Source: Cladophialophora immunda
Lineage: Eukaryota; Ascomycota; Eurotiomycetes; Chaetothyriales; Herpotrichiellaceae
Length of the DNA stretch: 64,000 nucleotides
Direction of reading: 5' to 3'
NCBI RefSeq assembly: GCF_000835495.1
Contig: NW_015622547.1
Coordinates: 2,294,001 to 2,358,000, forward strand
This document shows, in pieces, positions 20,541-32,000 of this stretch. Below the pieces are notes generated by a model. The model was not told the DNA's origin and searched no databases. It saw nothing but the letters and a program-made list of their open reading frames with translations. How positions within the stretch are numbered: position 1 is the stretch's first letter; each line of letters begins with the position of its first letter. The translations under genes and the position numbers were made by a program.

Positions 20541-21445
20541 ATTGTAGCCGCACAGATTCCCATGCCCTCGGGGGCTTCTGTGACCTTGTAAATGGCTCGA
20601 AAGCGTGCGGCAGAGATCACTGTTCTTAAACGCGTCGCGGGGGAGCCTAGAAACTATTCTGGTGCGGCTCACCAAGGGCGGCTTGGCTACCCATTGTGCC
20701 TTGCTAAGCTGAACAAGGCGGCCGGATGGGAATGGGACAGGACCATGTCTGCGAGTCCGTCTGGGAGACCTTCCTGTCTTGAGACAAGGCTACGTGGAGT
20801 GTACATTACAGAAGAAGCAGATGACTTTGAAGTTGAAGGGCCGTACTCCTGTTTAGCTGCCAAGACGCCAAGGTGCCAAGGTGCCAAGGTGCCGAGACTC
20901 TGCTCTTCTTGGCATCTACTCCATATCTCTACCGAGGGAGCCTCGTGAGGTTGAATATCCCAGACCTGTTTGTAGCCTTGTAGAACCAGCCTTGCGGGGA
21001 GTTCCAGAGAACAGCATGGAGATGGAGTCTCTGACGTGAAAGAGAACCATCAGTTAGCTCTTGCTAGGCACAGAATTCCATGAGGTCTCTCATTTTGATT
21101 ATCCAGCTGCGAACAGCAATTGACAAGTTTGCTCTATTACTTGCGAGTCTTGACCTCCTTCGTGCGTCAGAGATATAGATTCCGCCATTACATCCCTGGA
21201 TCATGCAGTCGAGAGCTTCCTTCACTCCACCGAGGTGAGCAACAATGGGAGGCTTACTATTCAGGATATAGCAGTGCATGCGATCGTGATTACTAACCTC
21301 GCCGCGGCGGTTCGGTCGATATCCGGAGAACTTACGAGGTACATTTACCAGAGCAATGATTGATACAAGTGATGAGATCGAGCCCCCAAGGTTGACACGG
21401 ATTCTCTGAGGCCGAAAGAATCCTCGCTTTCTCTGTGTATACACG
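20541..21445. promoter_or_regulatory. Divergent intergenic region, HET gene / enoyl-CoA hydratase
   Basis: Holds the promoters of the HET gene (leftward) and the hydratase (rightward). Contains three exact copies of GCCAAGGT at 20867-20890. On the minus strand about 21360-21440 there is a short open stretch resembling a short-chain dehydrogenase (VNLGGSISSLVSI), too short and isolated to call. Confidence 0.5.
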
Positions 21446-22597
21446 ATGCAGGCACCACCAAGCTCCACAATCCAGATACCGGAAACATATACCACGCCGG
21501 CAGACAGCCATGTGCGAATCACCAACCACCCAGAATCTGCTCCTGGGGTGACGCCCATTCTCATCGTGAGCCTGAACCGGCCCGAGAAGCTCAACTCATT
21601 CACGGGCGAAATGATCTTGGGGCTGGAGTCCTTCTTTCGCGTCGTCGATCGGGACAGCCGTGTCAAGGTCGTGATCCTGACTGGGGTGGGCAGGGCGTTC
21701 AGCGCCGGGATTGATTTGAACCTCGACGCCGCTCCGCCCAAGGACACACCTCTCACGGACATCCGGGATACGGGTGGAAGACTAGCATTGTCCATGTACA
21801 ACTGCAGCAAGACTGTGATCGTCGCATACAACGGGCTGTCAGTAGGGATCGGGATGACCTCCACCCTCGCAGCAGGCATCAGGTAATGAATGTCCTTTGT
21901 ACTCCAAGACCCAGCGTCTTCATCCTCGTCTCTTTTTCATGCGAAACTAGTACACATAACCTCGGTCCTGAAGCTTACCATAATCGTGTCAGGCTCGCGA
22001 GCCCCAAGTCACGCTTCGGCTTCCCCTTCTCCCGCATCGGCCTCACCATGGAATCAGCGAGTTCCTTCTTCCTGCCGCGCATGGTGGGCTACAGCCGCGC
22101 GACATATCTCCTGACCACGGGGGCCACGTACCCGGCCGACTCCAAGGCCCTGGACGGGATCTTTTCCGAGCTGGTCCCGGAGCCCAAGGACGTCCTGCCG
22201 CGCGCCGTGCAGCTGGCCGAAGAACTCGTCGACCGGGTCAGCACCACCGCCATCCACTTGAACCGCCAGCTGATCTGGCGCAATGCCGGGTCGGCAGAGG
22301 CCGCGCACTTGGTCGACAGTCCCTTGCTGGCGCACCAATTCGCGTCCAGGTGAGTCTGAGTCTGAGCCGAGCGAACGTTCCGCCCATCAGTGACATCCCG
22401 TCCCCTGAAATCCATGTCTGACACAAGGTGACGCCAGGGACCACGCTGAAGCCAAGCGCGCCTTCTTCGCCTCGGCCAAACCCAACTTCCAGGACCAGCT
22501 GGACAAGAATGCCCCGAGCACTTATCCCTGGTGGACGGAGCTGGCCGTGGATCCAAGGCCTTCTGTGACGCACGCGACGCCCAAGTCCAGACTTTGA
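21446..22597 (+). CDS. Peroxisomal enoyl-CoA hydratase/isomerase (crotonase family)
   Basis: Crotonase-fold enzyme of fatty-acid or branched acyl-CoA degradation. Exons 21446-21882, 21993-22349 and 22438-22597 give 317 aa. Visible family marks: ILIVSLNRPEKLNSF at the N-terminus, oxyanion-hole strand GRAFSAGIDLN, second oxyanion region AYNGLSVGIGMTSTLA, then SRFGFPFSRIGLTMES after intron 1. The expected catalytic glutamate of hydratases is replaced or shifted around PFSRIGLTMES, so isomerase-type chemistry is as likely as hydration. The last three residues, SRL, are a canonical PTS1 peroxisomal signal, reached only after the third exon. The C-terminal motif (WWTELAVDPRP) is usual for this fungal subgroup, sometimes compared with delta3,delta2-enoyl-CoA isomerases (Eci1-like). 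Confidence 0.9.
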
Positions 22598-23036
22598 GCG
22601 CATGTCCCGACCACGCGGCCCCAGAGCTTGCGGCCTCATTCTTCTCTGTCGATGGGAAGTATCGCCGCCGACAAAACCTCGTCATCGTAGACTGGTAGTC
22701 GGGGTGTTCCATCTTCCCAGACACGGGCGTCCTTGTCCTCCGACACCCCAAGGCACAATCCCACCCGGTAGCTGTTCTCCCAAACGTTAGCAAAATCATC
22801 TTCGTATCGCATTGGAAAGACGTTGACATCTGCCTGCTCGTTAGGAGCGAGTCCATCAGAATAGCTTGGTACCGGTTCTCTAGTAGCAGAACCGGAGGAG
22901 CATACAGGGTTTCTGGAATGATATCATCTATTTTCAACACGTTCACTGTTCGTTTGGAAAAATAGGATGTCTATGCCACCCATGCTATGTTTGCCTCACC
23001 TGCCTTCCACTGAGTTTTACCCGTCTCTTCCTCTTT
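22598..23036. other. Convergent intergenic region
   Basis: 3' UTR space between the hydratase and the large helicase gene. Open frames here are fragments with no recognisable domain. Confidence 0.55.
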
Positions 23037-26000
23037 TTAATTTCTTACTTTGCCAATCTTTCTCATTGCGACAAGAAACTTCTCCTCCATCGTCAGCTCT
23101 TTTTCAGGTTCAACTGCAATCGACTCCTGCATGTCCATTCTTACCTCCACCTTCATCTCCACCCCTGCTCCAATGTCCACTTCCCTAGCCACTTCTGCCT
23201 CAACAGCTGCCTTACTCTGCTCTTTCATCGCCTCGGAAGGAACTCCAGCATGTATCTTTGGAGGACCTCTCCTCATTGCTGCTAGAAATCGTTCTTCAGC
23301 AGTCAATTCAATCACAGGCGCACTGGTAGCGGTTTCTTTCGAGGTCTCCTGCTCGACCGACGGCACAGGTGATTTCGCCCTTTCCGGGTCGTGATGGTCG
23401 GACTTGTGAGACATCGGGGCCCTGGAATGCATGATCTGCAAGAACTGCTCTTCAAACAGATGCTTCCCAGATTCACGGAAGATTTCATCAACTGACAGTT
23501 GAGCCTGCTTCTCACAATATGGGCAGCCATCCGAGAAAGTCTTTGCCGAGTAGGGATGGGATCGACAGCACATGACCAGGTATCCAAGCTGGTGACGTCC
23601 CCATAGGTTTTCAACCTGCCTAGTATAGTCGTTCTTGATCTTCGGGATTGGTGGCAGCTTTGAACCAACTTGATGCTCAAAGGCTATGGCAATGTCCTGT
23701 GCAGTCGCCATCAAACCGGTACATGTCCCCGGGGATCTGCGACCGATTGCGTTTACTGCCTCCAATCCAACCTTAACTGTTTCTCCATTCATGAGCATGA
23801 CATTGTCGTCGACAGGAGGTCCAAGCTCAGAACGCTGAGCTCTAGTTGTCTTTGCAAAGAGCATGAACTGGAGCTGTTGCAGCCTGATCTCAGCTTCAAG
23901 GGACGAGTTGCGACCAATCAAGCTATGACCCAGTGCACCTTGACAATAGTTTGCGCAAGAAATAGATTCCTTGTAGGCGAACTGAATCATCTTGAGGCCC
24001 AGACGTTGCACTCCGAAGGAGGGGTCTTGTAGAGGAAGAAGCTGATTTGCCAATTTGAGGGCGTCAGCGAGGCGGACACCGACAACCCTGCATTCCAACA
24101 CGTCAAGGTGAAGATGGAAACTCAGGTCATACGAAGGGATGACGTTCGGAAACACCTTATGCAATACCGTAATGCTACTCTGGATCCGATCCACAACCTC
24201 ACTCCTGAAGTTGATAATGTTCTTCTGGAGATCGAGTATCTCTTGGTTTCGACGCAGAACGAGGCTGGCATTCGATTTAGCTGCTAAGGGATTCGGCCGG
24301 ATCTCTTCCACACATGCTTTGAACGTCCGATCCAACTGCTTTTCCTGGACTTCGATCACGGTGGCAAAGGCTGCTAGCTTGCGACCTATTTTTGCCAGAA
24401 GAAGGTCAAAAGTGTTCTTGAAGGCAACCAACTTCGAATGGAGTCGGTAACGGCGAATGCCATGCAAGGACTCTCCACACAAACATTTCGGTGGTGCAAT
24501 GTCTTGTGACTTGACGCCTGAATTGATTGATAAAATAACCCCATCATCGTCCACTTTGTAAATGCCGTGGAGATTGCGGGCATCCAGCTGGGCGATCTCT
24601 GCAATGTGTCCGCATTTTGGAGCGTAAAGAACCATAGGACCTCTCACCCCAGTGAGGCATTCCGAGCAGAGCTCCGGTGGGGGACACTTCTCACCGTGAA
24701 ATGATGGGCACGCGTGGCCACATTCCAGAGTCCGAGGACAGGGCTGACAGCAGGGTAACGATAGGCTTGGAAGACAACAAAGGATATCTGACGGTATTTC
24801 GTGCTCACAGCCAGCGACAGTCTGCTTGACGCAGGGGTCGCAAATGTCCTGGCATCGATTCCTACAAGGTCCATGCTCGCACCTATCCAAGCAGGGTTCG
24901 ACACAGGACCTTGGGCACGAGTTTCCGACGTGACAAGTCTCCTTGCAGAAATGGCCACATGCTTTGAGACGATTGCATATATGCGTGCAAGACTCATGCT
25001 TTCCTTGTTTTTTGTTATTGCAGACACCGCATTTTCCGCTGCAAGGATGGCCGCAAGTGAGTGTCGCGCAGCATGCTTGTTGGCATGTAATCTTTTCGTC
25101 AGGATCTTCACCACACAAGATCTTCAGAGAGTGACCACAGTTGAGAATTCTCTTCTCTACCACGGCCTCACACTTGGAAGTGTCGCCTGAGCAGAGTTTC
25201 TTTCCGTGATGACTGCAATCAAGAGTGGCATCGTCGATAACAGCGTCACATTTTCCGCATCTCTGATAGCACAGCTTCTCACATTTGTGCCCGCACGGTT
25301 GGAAGACCTTGGCACATTTCTCTTGACAGGTCAGGCGGGAGTGGAGCTGAGGTGGGTGACATTTCTCCTGGCATATATGACCGCAGGGCAAAGTCGTGCC
25401 GCAAGGCGCTGAACATTCTGGGACGTCTCGAAAGTCCTCTGGCTGCTCAACGAGATGGCGATGGTCGGGATGCACATGGCACTGAGTCATGATCGAACCT
25501 CCAATCTTCCCACTGAGTGCGTTGATGACTTCTCTCCACCTGGGTACTTGAGATAGAGTCTGAGAATTGCCAACGATGTAAAAGCCGTTACGAGCCCTGC
25601 TGCAGGCGACATTGATGCGATTCAACGTCTTCAAGAAACCAGCGGTACCTCCGCTTCGGACAGTGCTTAGTATGATGACTTTTGCCTCTTCACCCTGGAA
25701 ATTGTCAACTGTCGCAATTCTGAGCATGTCGGAGATCGCAACTTCGTCCTTGGATGTCCTGCCTTCATCACCAAGGCCAAGGATCTCTTCACCAAGCAGT
25801 GCTTCCCGGTCTTTTTCAGAGAGCCAGATGTCACACGTTGTGGCCAGCCGTTCGTAGAGTTTCAACAGCTGACCCGCATACGGAGTTAGGACTGCAACTT
25901 CTCCTTGCGAATAGGCACCACTGCGAAGCAGGTACTCGACAAGGGAGGCAACCATCTCAACTTCATGCAGATTGGCGTGGGACTTTAAGTCGTCTGATTC

Positions 26001-28480
26001 AAGTTCCGGAACTCGATGATCCCACCAAAAGACTCTGTGTGCAATGCCATGAGTTGGTGAGCGTTGGAGCGTAGACTCGTGATCCGTGAGATAAGGATAA
26101 GTCAGGCGAGTGATATTTGCAATATCAGGATGCATTCGGCGTTGGACGCTCAAGTGGCTTGATGGTATTACCGATGCCGACATGTCATGAGGAAACATCA
26201 GTCGCTCCAGCAAGGACTCGTCCAATCGATACTGACGCCCGACCGATGTCTCGAGACTGAGAGACTGCTCGTTCGTCTCGGGCCGCAGCTGCTGAGGATC
26301 GCCAATGAAAATTGCATGTTTCAGCGAAGGGAGCAAAGTGCACAGTGCATGTGCTTCCATAACCTCGGCAGCCTCTTCACAAATGAGGATTTCAGGATCC
26401 ACTGATCGCAGGAGTTCCCAGCGGGCAGCGCATGCGGTTGTGGTCATAGCGATGATGTTTTGAGATGACATGATCTGCACATCACGCCCATCGTTGATCG
26501 TCTTGATCTTGTCAGTGTACACACGCGATTCGGAATAAAGAGAAGCCATCTTGTCTGCAAATTTTTCTTTATCGACCTCCGCTTCCCAGCGCCGAAGCAT
26601 AGACTGACGTTCGCGCAGAGGCAAGTTCCATATGCTGGACTCCCCGGCATTTGCACTCTGAAGCTCAGCACGGTAAGATATGTCGAGAAGGATTTCATCA
26701 ACATTTTCTTGAGTCGGTCTTGCTCCGTCGTTTGAGGTCTGGGCAAGTCTGCAAGCCAGCTCAAGGTGTAAATCCCGAATCGTCTTCAAGTCTCCCCCTC
26801 CCGACCAGTATTCGAAAGTAAAGGATTGTGCAAGGGAGACGCGAGGATTTGTCATAAATTGAGAATGAACATCCGGATATTTGTTGCGCAGAATGCCCTC
26901 GACATAGTGCCATGGAGGAGTTCCGCTATGCGTCTGGGAAGAAAGCGCTATTTCCATTTAGTTCTGTTCGGAGGGCACAAAGGGAAGATGGCCATACCTT
27001 TGCACAATGAATCGAGTTCTGCGAATAGCAGTTTCTTTTGGAGGCCATTGGCATGCAGCATTTGGGCATTCTCCTTCTTCATTCGCGTCTTTCGTCGCAA
27101 GCTACGAAGATTGATTGCATCTGTCCAGTCTTCCTTGCTAGCGGAACCGACTCGGAGCAGATTGGAGACGCCAGCGTCTCGCAGATCGGCAAGGAAACTG
27201 TCCAGGGCGTGATTTGTCAGGCACACCAGTAGGATAGGCTTCTGTGTCGGTCGAGAATCGAGAAGTGTCTTGGTTAGCTGGACGCCCAGAAAAGTCTTGC
27301 CGCATCCCGGTGGACCTTGTGTGCATGCATACTCCCGCAGAAGGCTGTCTCTGAAGGCCACAGCTTGACCTTCATCCAGAGTGGTTTCGCGGCTGAGCAT
27401 GTCTAGCGCAGAGGGCCGCGACAAATCTCGTACGGATGCAGAGGCAATCGGGCATGTGAGTGGGACAAGCTTGGTGAGATTGTATGCGAAGTCCGATGAG
27501 AGCGCATAAGAAGGTGGGGGACACGGGAATTGGGAGTGCAATCCGGCAACCGAGTTCAGATTTCTGGCTAATAACGCCCCATTGACATCCTTGTCAGGTG
27601 CAACATAGCTCTGGAAGGCGAAATCTGTTTCTGCCATCTGTTGCAACCGCTTGAGACAGTTGTAGAAGCCAGCGAAGAGAACTTTCGGGAATTCCACCAG
27701 GTACAGTTCGTTTCCTTCGCAAAGGCCCAAAGCGTGGCGGCAAAGCTGAAGGACATCGTCGTGGGTGGTTGTGGGGAGGAAAGAAAGCTGGACTGCTGCT
27801 CGAGTGCCACGTCCGTCAAAGCATTCCATAGAGAAGGTGCTTTGAGCTAAATGGACCTCCAAGAAGTAGACAGACAACTTCATGGTAGCGTGGTTTAGTT
27901 GGAGCAATGCCACCAACATGCCTTTTTGAAACCGGCCAGAGTCATATAACTTCTGAGCCCTCATGAAAGGTGGGCAGTCGTAGCTGACACGGACGACCAT
28001 TGCCATTTGCTCGTGTGAAAGCAACTCTTCGATTTTGACGTTGTTGTACAGGAAGTATCGGTTGCCAGCTCCAGTCTCTTGACGGACATGGCCCCCAGGA
28101 TCTGTGCCGCTGCCGAGGAAGGCGATCTGTGAGGCTGAATAGCATATGTCCCGAATGTTCTCAGTGCTGTCATATCGCAGTTGTCGGAAAAGCGTATCCA
28201 ACAATCTACCAGGCCCATTGTCCAGAAAGTGCTCTTCAGAGAGATCTTTTTTCGGCATGTATGTTGGTCGATGGACAGCGAGGATTTCGTCTGCAGTTGG
28301 GAGGATCTTGATCTTTCTGTAGTTTTCATTGTCGTTATCGTGGCGAGGACCGAAGACTGAGAGCTTCCCAGGGCCATCGTCGGTGAAGGACAGGCGAGGG
28401 CGCGGATCAGGAGAAAGGATGTTGACGGTGTCGCAGATGAGACCTCTTCCCGCCGTGGACGCGGAAATGTAAGGCCTCAT
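23037..28480 (-). CDS. ZNFX1/Hrr1-like SF1 RNA helicase with NFX1-type zinc fingers
   Basis: Very large protein, 1,797 aa: exon 1 28480-26998, intron 26997-26948 (50 nt), exon 2 26947-23037. ATG at 28480 (MRPYISAST); upstream frame has only TTG. UPF1-like superfamily 1 motifs: Q-motif region LDEGQAVAF, Walker A GPPGCGKT (389-396), Walker B variant LICEEAAEV, motif III GDPQQLRPE, motif V region TVDNFQGEEAKVI, motif VI NVACSRARNGFYI. Then about eight Cys/His repeats of NFX1 type (CGHICQEKC, CGHKCEKLC, CGHPCSGKC, CGHFCKETC, CGHACPSFHGEKC), a helical region, and a terminal CPYC module. In S. pombe the related Hrr1 acts in the RNA-directed RNA polymerase complex of RNAi heterochromatin; animal ZNFX1 acts in small-RNA inheritance and RNA sensing. 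An RNA-silencing or RNA-defence role is therefore likely. The tail carries two copies of an ELTxEE(R/K)FLxAMR motif. Confidence 0.9.
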
Positions 28481-29517
28481 GATTGCAACCCTGATGGAGT
28501 CCAATAGAAGATGAGTCCGAAGCTGTAGAGTGGCGAACAGCAAGGACAGTAAGATCGCAGCACATCTCTTTCTCTCGTAGAAGAAGGCTTTTTATTATTT
28601 ATATGGATTCACTTGAGGGATCCTGTCTTGGCACAGATTCACTGCTCTCACATTGTCACTCCAGGTGACTCAATGAGTCATCTAGAATCTTCAATGTGGC
28701 TGGGAGCGGAGCAAGGTCAGTCACTCAATAGAAGGTGAGGCAGAAGTGTGTGGCATTTTCTCACAAGCAGCGTGCCAGTGCAGTCTGTTTCTGCGAAAAG
28801 TGGATGGGGACCTTCTGACGGTGAACTCTTTGTCCAAGCACTAACCAGGCCTAGACTGTTTGCTTGCAGCTTCCATGGAAGTTCATGCAGGTCGGCATAG
28901 CTGCGACTTTGACCCCTTATTACCGGGGTCTTGACCTTCTCAAACAAATCGTCGCGGTCATCATCCACCGGGCAAACGACAAGCAATCGACAGAGCATCA
29001 ATCATGAAACAGTGAACACATGATACCTTTCCCACATTCAAAGACAACGTTAACTGTATGTGCAGACTTAGGCCCTCATGACCCTACATCGTGATGGAGT
29101 TTGGCCTTGCTCTCAGCACCTTGGAGTGGAAAACGAAATGCATGACTTGGACACGGAATCCTTGGACAAGCCAGCAATGGGCCTACGAACCATTTGTCAT
29201 GATCATCCAGAGGAACACATCGACGATGCGAATACAAGAAGATGTGTCGCGAGCGTAATTCTGCCAAAAAGCAGGGAAAGAAAGCAAGCGGATGGCAATC
29301 AGGGCGAGCGAGATACACGTATGATGTTGGAACTTGGCAAATGTCGATACAACAGGGCAACTATAGCGAAATGCGGATAGGATGTCCGAAGGCTGTATCG
29401 AGATTCCGAGATTATTGGAGCAGCGACACGAAACACCCAAGACGGGATAACGATGAAATATCTACATCTGCCCAACGGGGATTGTACACTGCCAGCACAA
29501 CACCTTCCGTCCAAGCC
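28481..29517. other. Intergenic region upstream of the helicase
   Basis: About 1 kb containing the helicase promoter and the 3' flank of the PHD gene. A 100-codon ATG frame at 29078-29380 (plus) has no recognisable content. A small minus-strand ORF (28717-28998) is listed separately. Confidence 0.5.
28717..28998 (-). CDS. Small hypothetical ORF or gene fragment, 93 aa
   Basis: ATG at 28998. The product begins MLCRLLVVCPVDDDRDDLF, then a Trp-containing segment ELPWKLQANSLGLV. Composition looks protein-like rather than random, but I recognise no family. It could be a decayed piece of a larger gene, since it lies just upstream of the helicase gene on the same strand. Confidence 0.28.
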   Translation of the reverse strand: MLCRLLVVCPVDDDRDDLFEKVKTPVIRGQSRSYADLHELPWKLQANSLGLVSAWTKSSPSEGPHPLFAETDCTGTLLVRKCHTLLPHLLLSD

Positions 29518-31344
29518 TTAGTATATTATCGAAGAGACATTCCCGGACCCACTGAACAGATTCCCGGGCATTCCTTGCACCCAGTGACTAAAAGTCCTGC
29601 TGTTCCTGCCCTCCAGCAAAATATGCAAATCCTCGCTCTCCGGCGGTAATTGTACTCCGTTTCCAGGCTTAGGATATAATGCGGCGTGCTCGTCGAAGTA
29701 TCCATCGTAGCCTTCATCTACCTCATTATCCTCACCCGGATCGTTCTCCCCAAACGAAGGCACCTTCGAGACCGGTGTGACGTAGGTAGAAGTGAACTGA
29801 GCCTGTGGCATTGCCACTTGTGGAGGAGGTGGTGGTGCTAGGGTTTGGAACAAAGGCAAGTCCGGAGCCAGGTCCGATGCTTGCAGAACTAATGACACGA
29901 GATCATCTCTGGACAATGTTTTAAGATAGGCGTCTTTTTGCTCGACGAGGAGGAAACGACCCCCTATTCGTGGTCCTGTAAATGTGGGTTTCTGCTCGAC
30001 GACAGGGGTTGCCACGACTGCAGTTTGGGAGCTCGGTTTTGCATTTGCCTTCTTGTCCTTCTTCTTGCCGTGCAGAATTCGGTCACACTCAGAGCAGAAC
30101 CACTCAGCTTTGGAGTCGGTAACCGTGTGCGGGGAGATCTGCGGTTCGTGACAACGCTGATGCCAGCATTTGTTGCAGGCATCACAGAAGACAATCACGT
30201 TTCCCGGAGGGCCATGTCCACGCAAACAATGCTCGCAAAGCGCAAACTGCTCACGTCCACGATAGACTCTGCGTTTGATCTTTGGGTGAGTTTTTATGGA
30301 CGCGGGGGAGTTCGACGCCGTATTCGCGGCAGAATTATTTCGAGAAAGTTTCCTTGATGGACTCGCCTGCACAGGAGTGCCATCGCTCAGAGGAACGGGC
30401 TTCTGAATTTGCCTCCCGGATCGAGTCTGTGCAGATGGGTTGTATTCTTCTGAGCTCTCTCTGGATGGGGTGGCCGTCGAATCCAAAGTCGAGGCGCGTC
30501 GATTCGACTCTGAAGTGTCGGAAGCACCACTCTTTCTTTTCTTGCTAGGAGGTCCAAAGTGGTGAGAAGCGTTCGCCGGTACGACTTGCGGTGAGGTTTG
30601 GTCATCACTTGGAGCCATGCTGTTTCGCGGTCCCCGTTTGATGCCTGGTCTGCCTCGACCTAACCCCTTACCAGAGACCACTGCACCGTTGGGAAGAACA
30701 TATTGCTTGTTTCTGCCAGGCACAGCGCCTCTGTTGCCTGCTGCTGCCGGTGTCCTTCCGTCGCCAACAATATCAGACGTCGCCATCTCGCTTAAAACAA
30801 CGATTGTGTCACTGTCGAGGTCGTGGGCGCTAGTAACAGAAGAGGGAGTCTGGGTCTGATTCATAGTCAAAGATGGTAGGGAATATCGAAATTCAGGATC
30901 ACTATCGGTCTGCACATCGTCCAGTCCGGTGTTGCCACCTATGAGAAGGTTGGGCGTCTCAGTCTCCGAAGTGGGCAGGCGTGCGTTGCTGAGTGGAGGC
31001 GGGATGTGGCCGTGAGGTAAGATTTCAGGGAACGACGTCCGCCGAGGTCCCGAGCCTGGATAAGATGTTGGATTGAAGCTCACTTGTGGCGAAGGCTGAT
31101 TTGCGGCTCGGTGAGGCTCCAGCGAGTTTCCGCGGTTATTCAGGCTGTCATACGCGACACTGAAACAGAGGGCGGGGACAGCAGGAGGTATATTGAAGTA
31201 GTCGGATTGGGTAGCCGGCTTGTTGACGTGGTGATTGTCCCCATCGTTGTGGGTGACACGACTCTTGGGATCGTTCAAGGCGTCGGAAGGAGCAAGGGAA
31301 CTTGTCGGTGCGGAGTCCATGCCAGCTGGGGCTGAGACCGCCAT
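29518..31344 (-). CDS. PHD-finger chromatin protein
   Basis: Single-exon 608-aa nuclear protein, ATG at 31344. Most of it is low-complexity and Ser/Pro-rich. A basic patch GRGRPGIKRGPR (about 229-240) resembles an AT-hook, and a nuclear-signal-like PPSKKRKSG lies near 266. A single PHD finger spans about 370-420: CEHC, then VFCDACNKCWHQRCHEP, then WFCSEC, i.e. Cys4-His-Cys3 spacing. The region after it (KKKDKKANAK) is basic. A proline tract (PPPPPQ) follows near residue 500. The finger predicts binding of histone H3 tails; the presence of Trp in CWHQ suits methyl-lysine reading but does not prove it. Head-to-head with the copper ATPase gene. Confidence 0.85.
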   Translation of the reverse strand: MAVSAPAGMDSAPTSSLAPSDALNDPKSRVTHNDGDNHHVNKPATQSDYFNIPPAVPALCFSVAYDSLNNRGNSLEPHRAANQPSPQVSFNPTSYPGSGPRRTSFPEILPHGHIPPPLSNARLPTSETETPNLLIGGNTGLDDVQTDSDPEFRYSLPSLTMNQTQTPSSVTSAHDLDSDTIVVLSEMATSDIVGDGRTPAAAGNRGAVPGRNKQYVLPNGAVVSGKGLGRGRPGIKRGPRNSMAPSDDQTSPQVVPANASHHFGPPSKKRKSGASDTSESNRRASTLDSTATPSRESSEEYNPSAQTRSGRQIQKPVPLSDGTPVQASPSRKLSRNNSAANTASNSPASIKTHPKIKRRVYRGREQFALCEHCLRGHGPPGNVIVFCDACNKCWHQRCHEPQISPHTVTDSKAEWFCSECDRILHGKKKDKKANAKPSSQTAVVATPVVEQKPTFTGPRIGGRFLLVEQKDAYLKTLSRDDLVSLVLQASDLAPDLPLFQTLAPPPPPQVAMPQAQFTSTYVTPVSKVPSFGENDPGEDNEVDEGYDGYFDEHAALYPKPGNGVQLPPESEDLHILLEGRNSRTFSHWVQGMPGNLFSGSGNVSSIIY

Positions 31345-32000
31345 TTGTTAGGGGTTCAATTCGATTTCTGGTTGTGGGCTTTGATTGGAAGAGGCAGCGC
31401 AGAAGGATGGAGACACAGCAGCGTCCTCTTGCATCAAAATTGCATGAGCCTCATGACCGACAACCCGTCAATGTCAATAACAGAGGTAAGATGATTCAAC
31501 TGTCGGCCTCGCTTCGTCGGTGGGAGGACGGTCGAGATCGAGAAGAAAGCGACGTCGTAGAGATGAGGTCGCAGGATTGGAAGCCACACGTGATATTCAG
31601 ACAGCAGGTGCACGTGATGTGTATTATGTCATCCTCCCACCTTCGTTTCCCGCCGACCGCCTGCGGCAAACTTCGACGTGGTCGTCATTTAACGCACAAG
31701 TCGCGCATCCTCTATCATCCCTCGCATGATCCACGACTTCTTCGACCTATCATCGATTCAATGCGACGCTTGATCTACCTGAAGGTTTTCGAGTGAAATC
31801 CGCTGTGTTGCTCTACGCACAATCTTCTCAATACCATGTGGGAGAATAAAGACTGAGCAGCTTCAACATACTTGCTTCTGTGCCACTCTTCGCTGTTACA
31901 TCTCATCTCTTTTCTCCACAAAGCCCTTGTCTTGCTTGCCACTTTTCAAACGGACGAGACCCCTCGAGTGTTGCCCATCTCTTTCCTCCTTCACTCAGCC
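31345..32000. promoter_or_regulatory. Divergent promoter region, PHD gene / copper ATPase
   Basis: 656 bp between the two ATGs. The ATPase frame is open upstream of its ATG to 31872, but only TTG precedes it, so that part is 5' UTR. No metal-responsive site could be named with confidence. Confidence 0.55.

Noticed and set aside
21064..21445. Minus-strand frame upstream of the hydratase with a short-chain-dehydrogenase-like stretch (VNLGGSISSLVSI)
   Set aside because: Only about 20 residues resemble the family, no nucleotide-binding or YxxxK motif follows, and the frame continues antisense through the hydratase.
29078..29380. 100-codon ATG frame between the helicase and the PHD gene
   Set aside because: Lies in the 3' flank of the PHD gene, no domain and no flanking gene signals.
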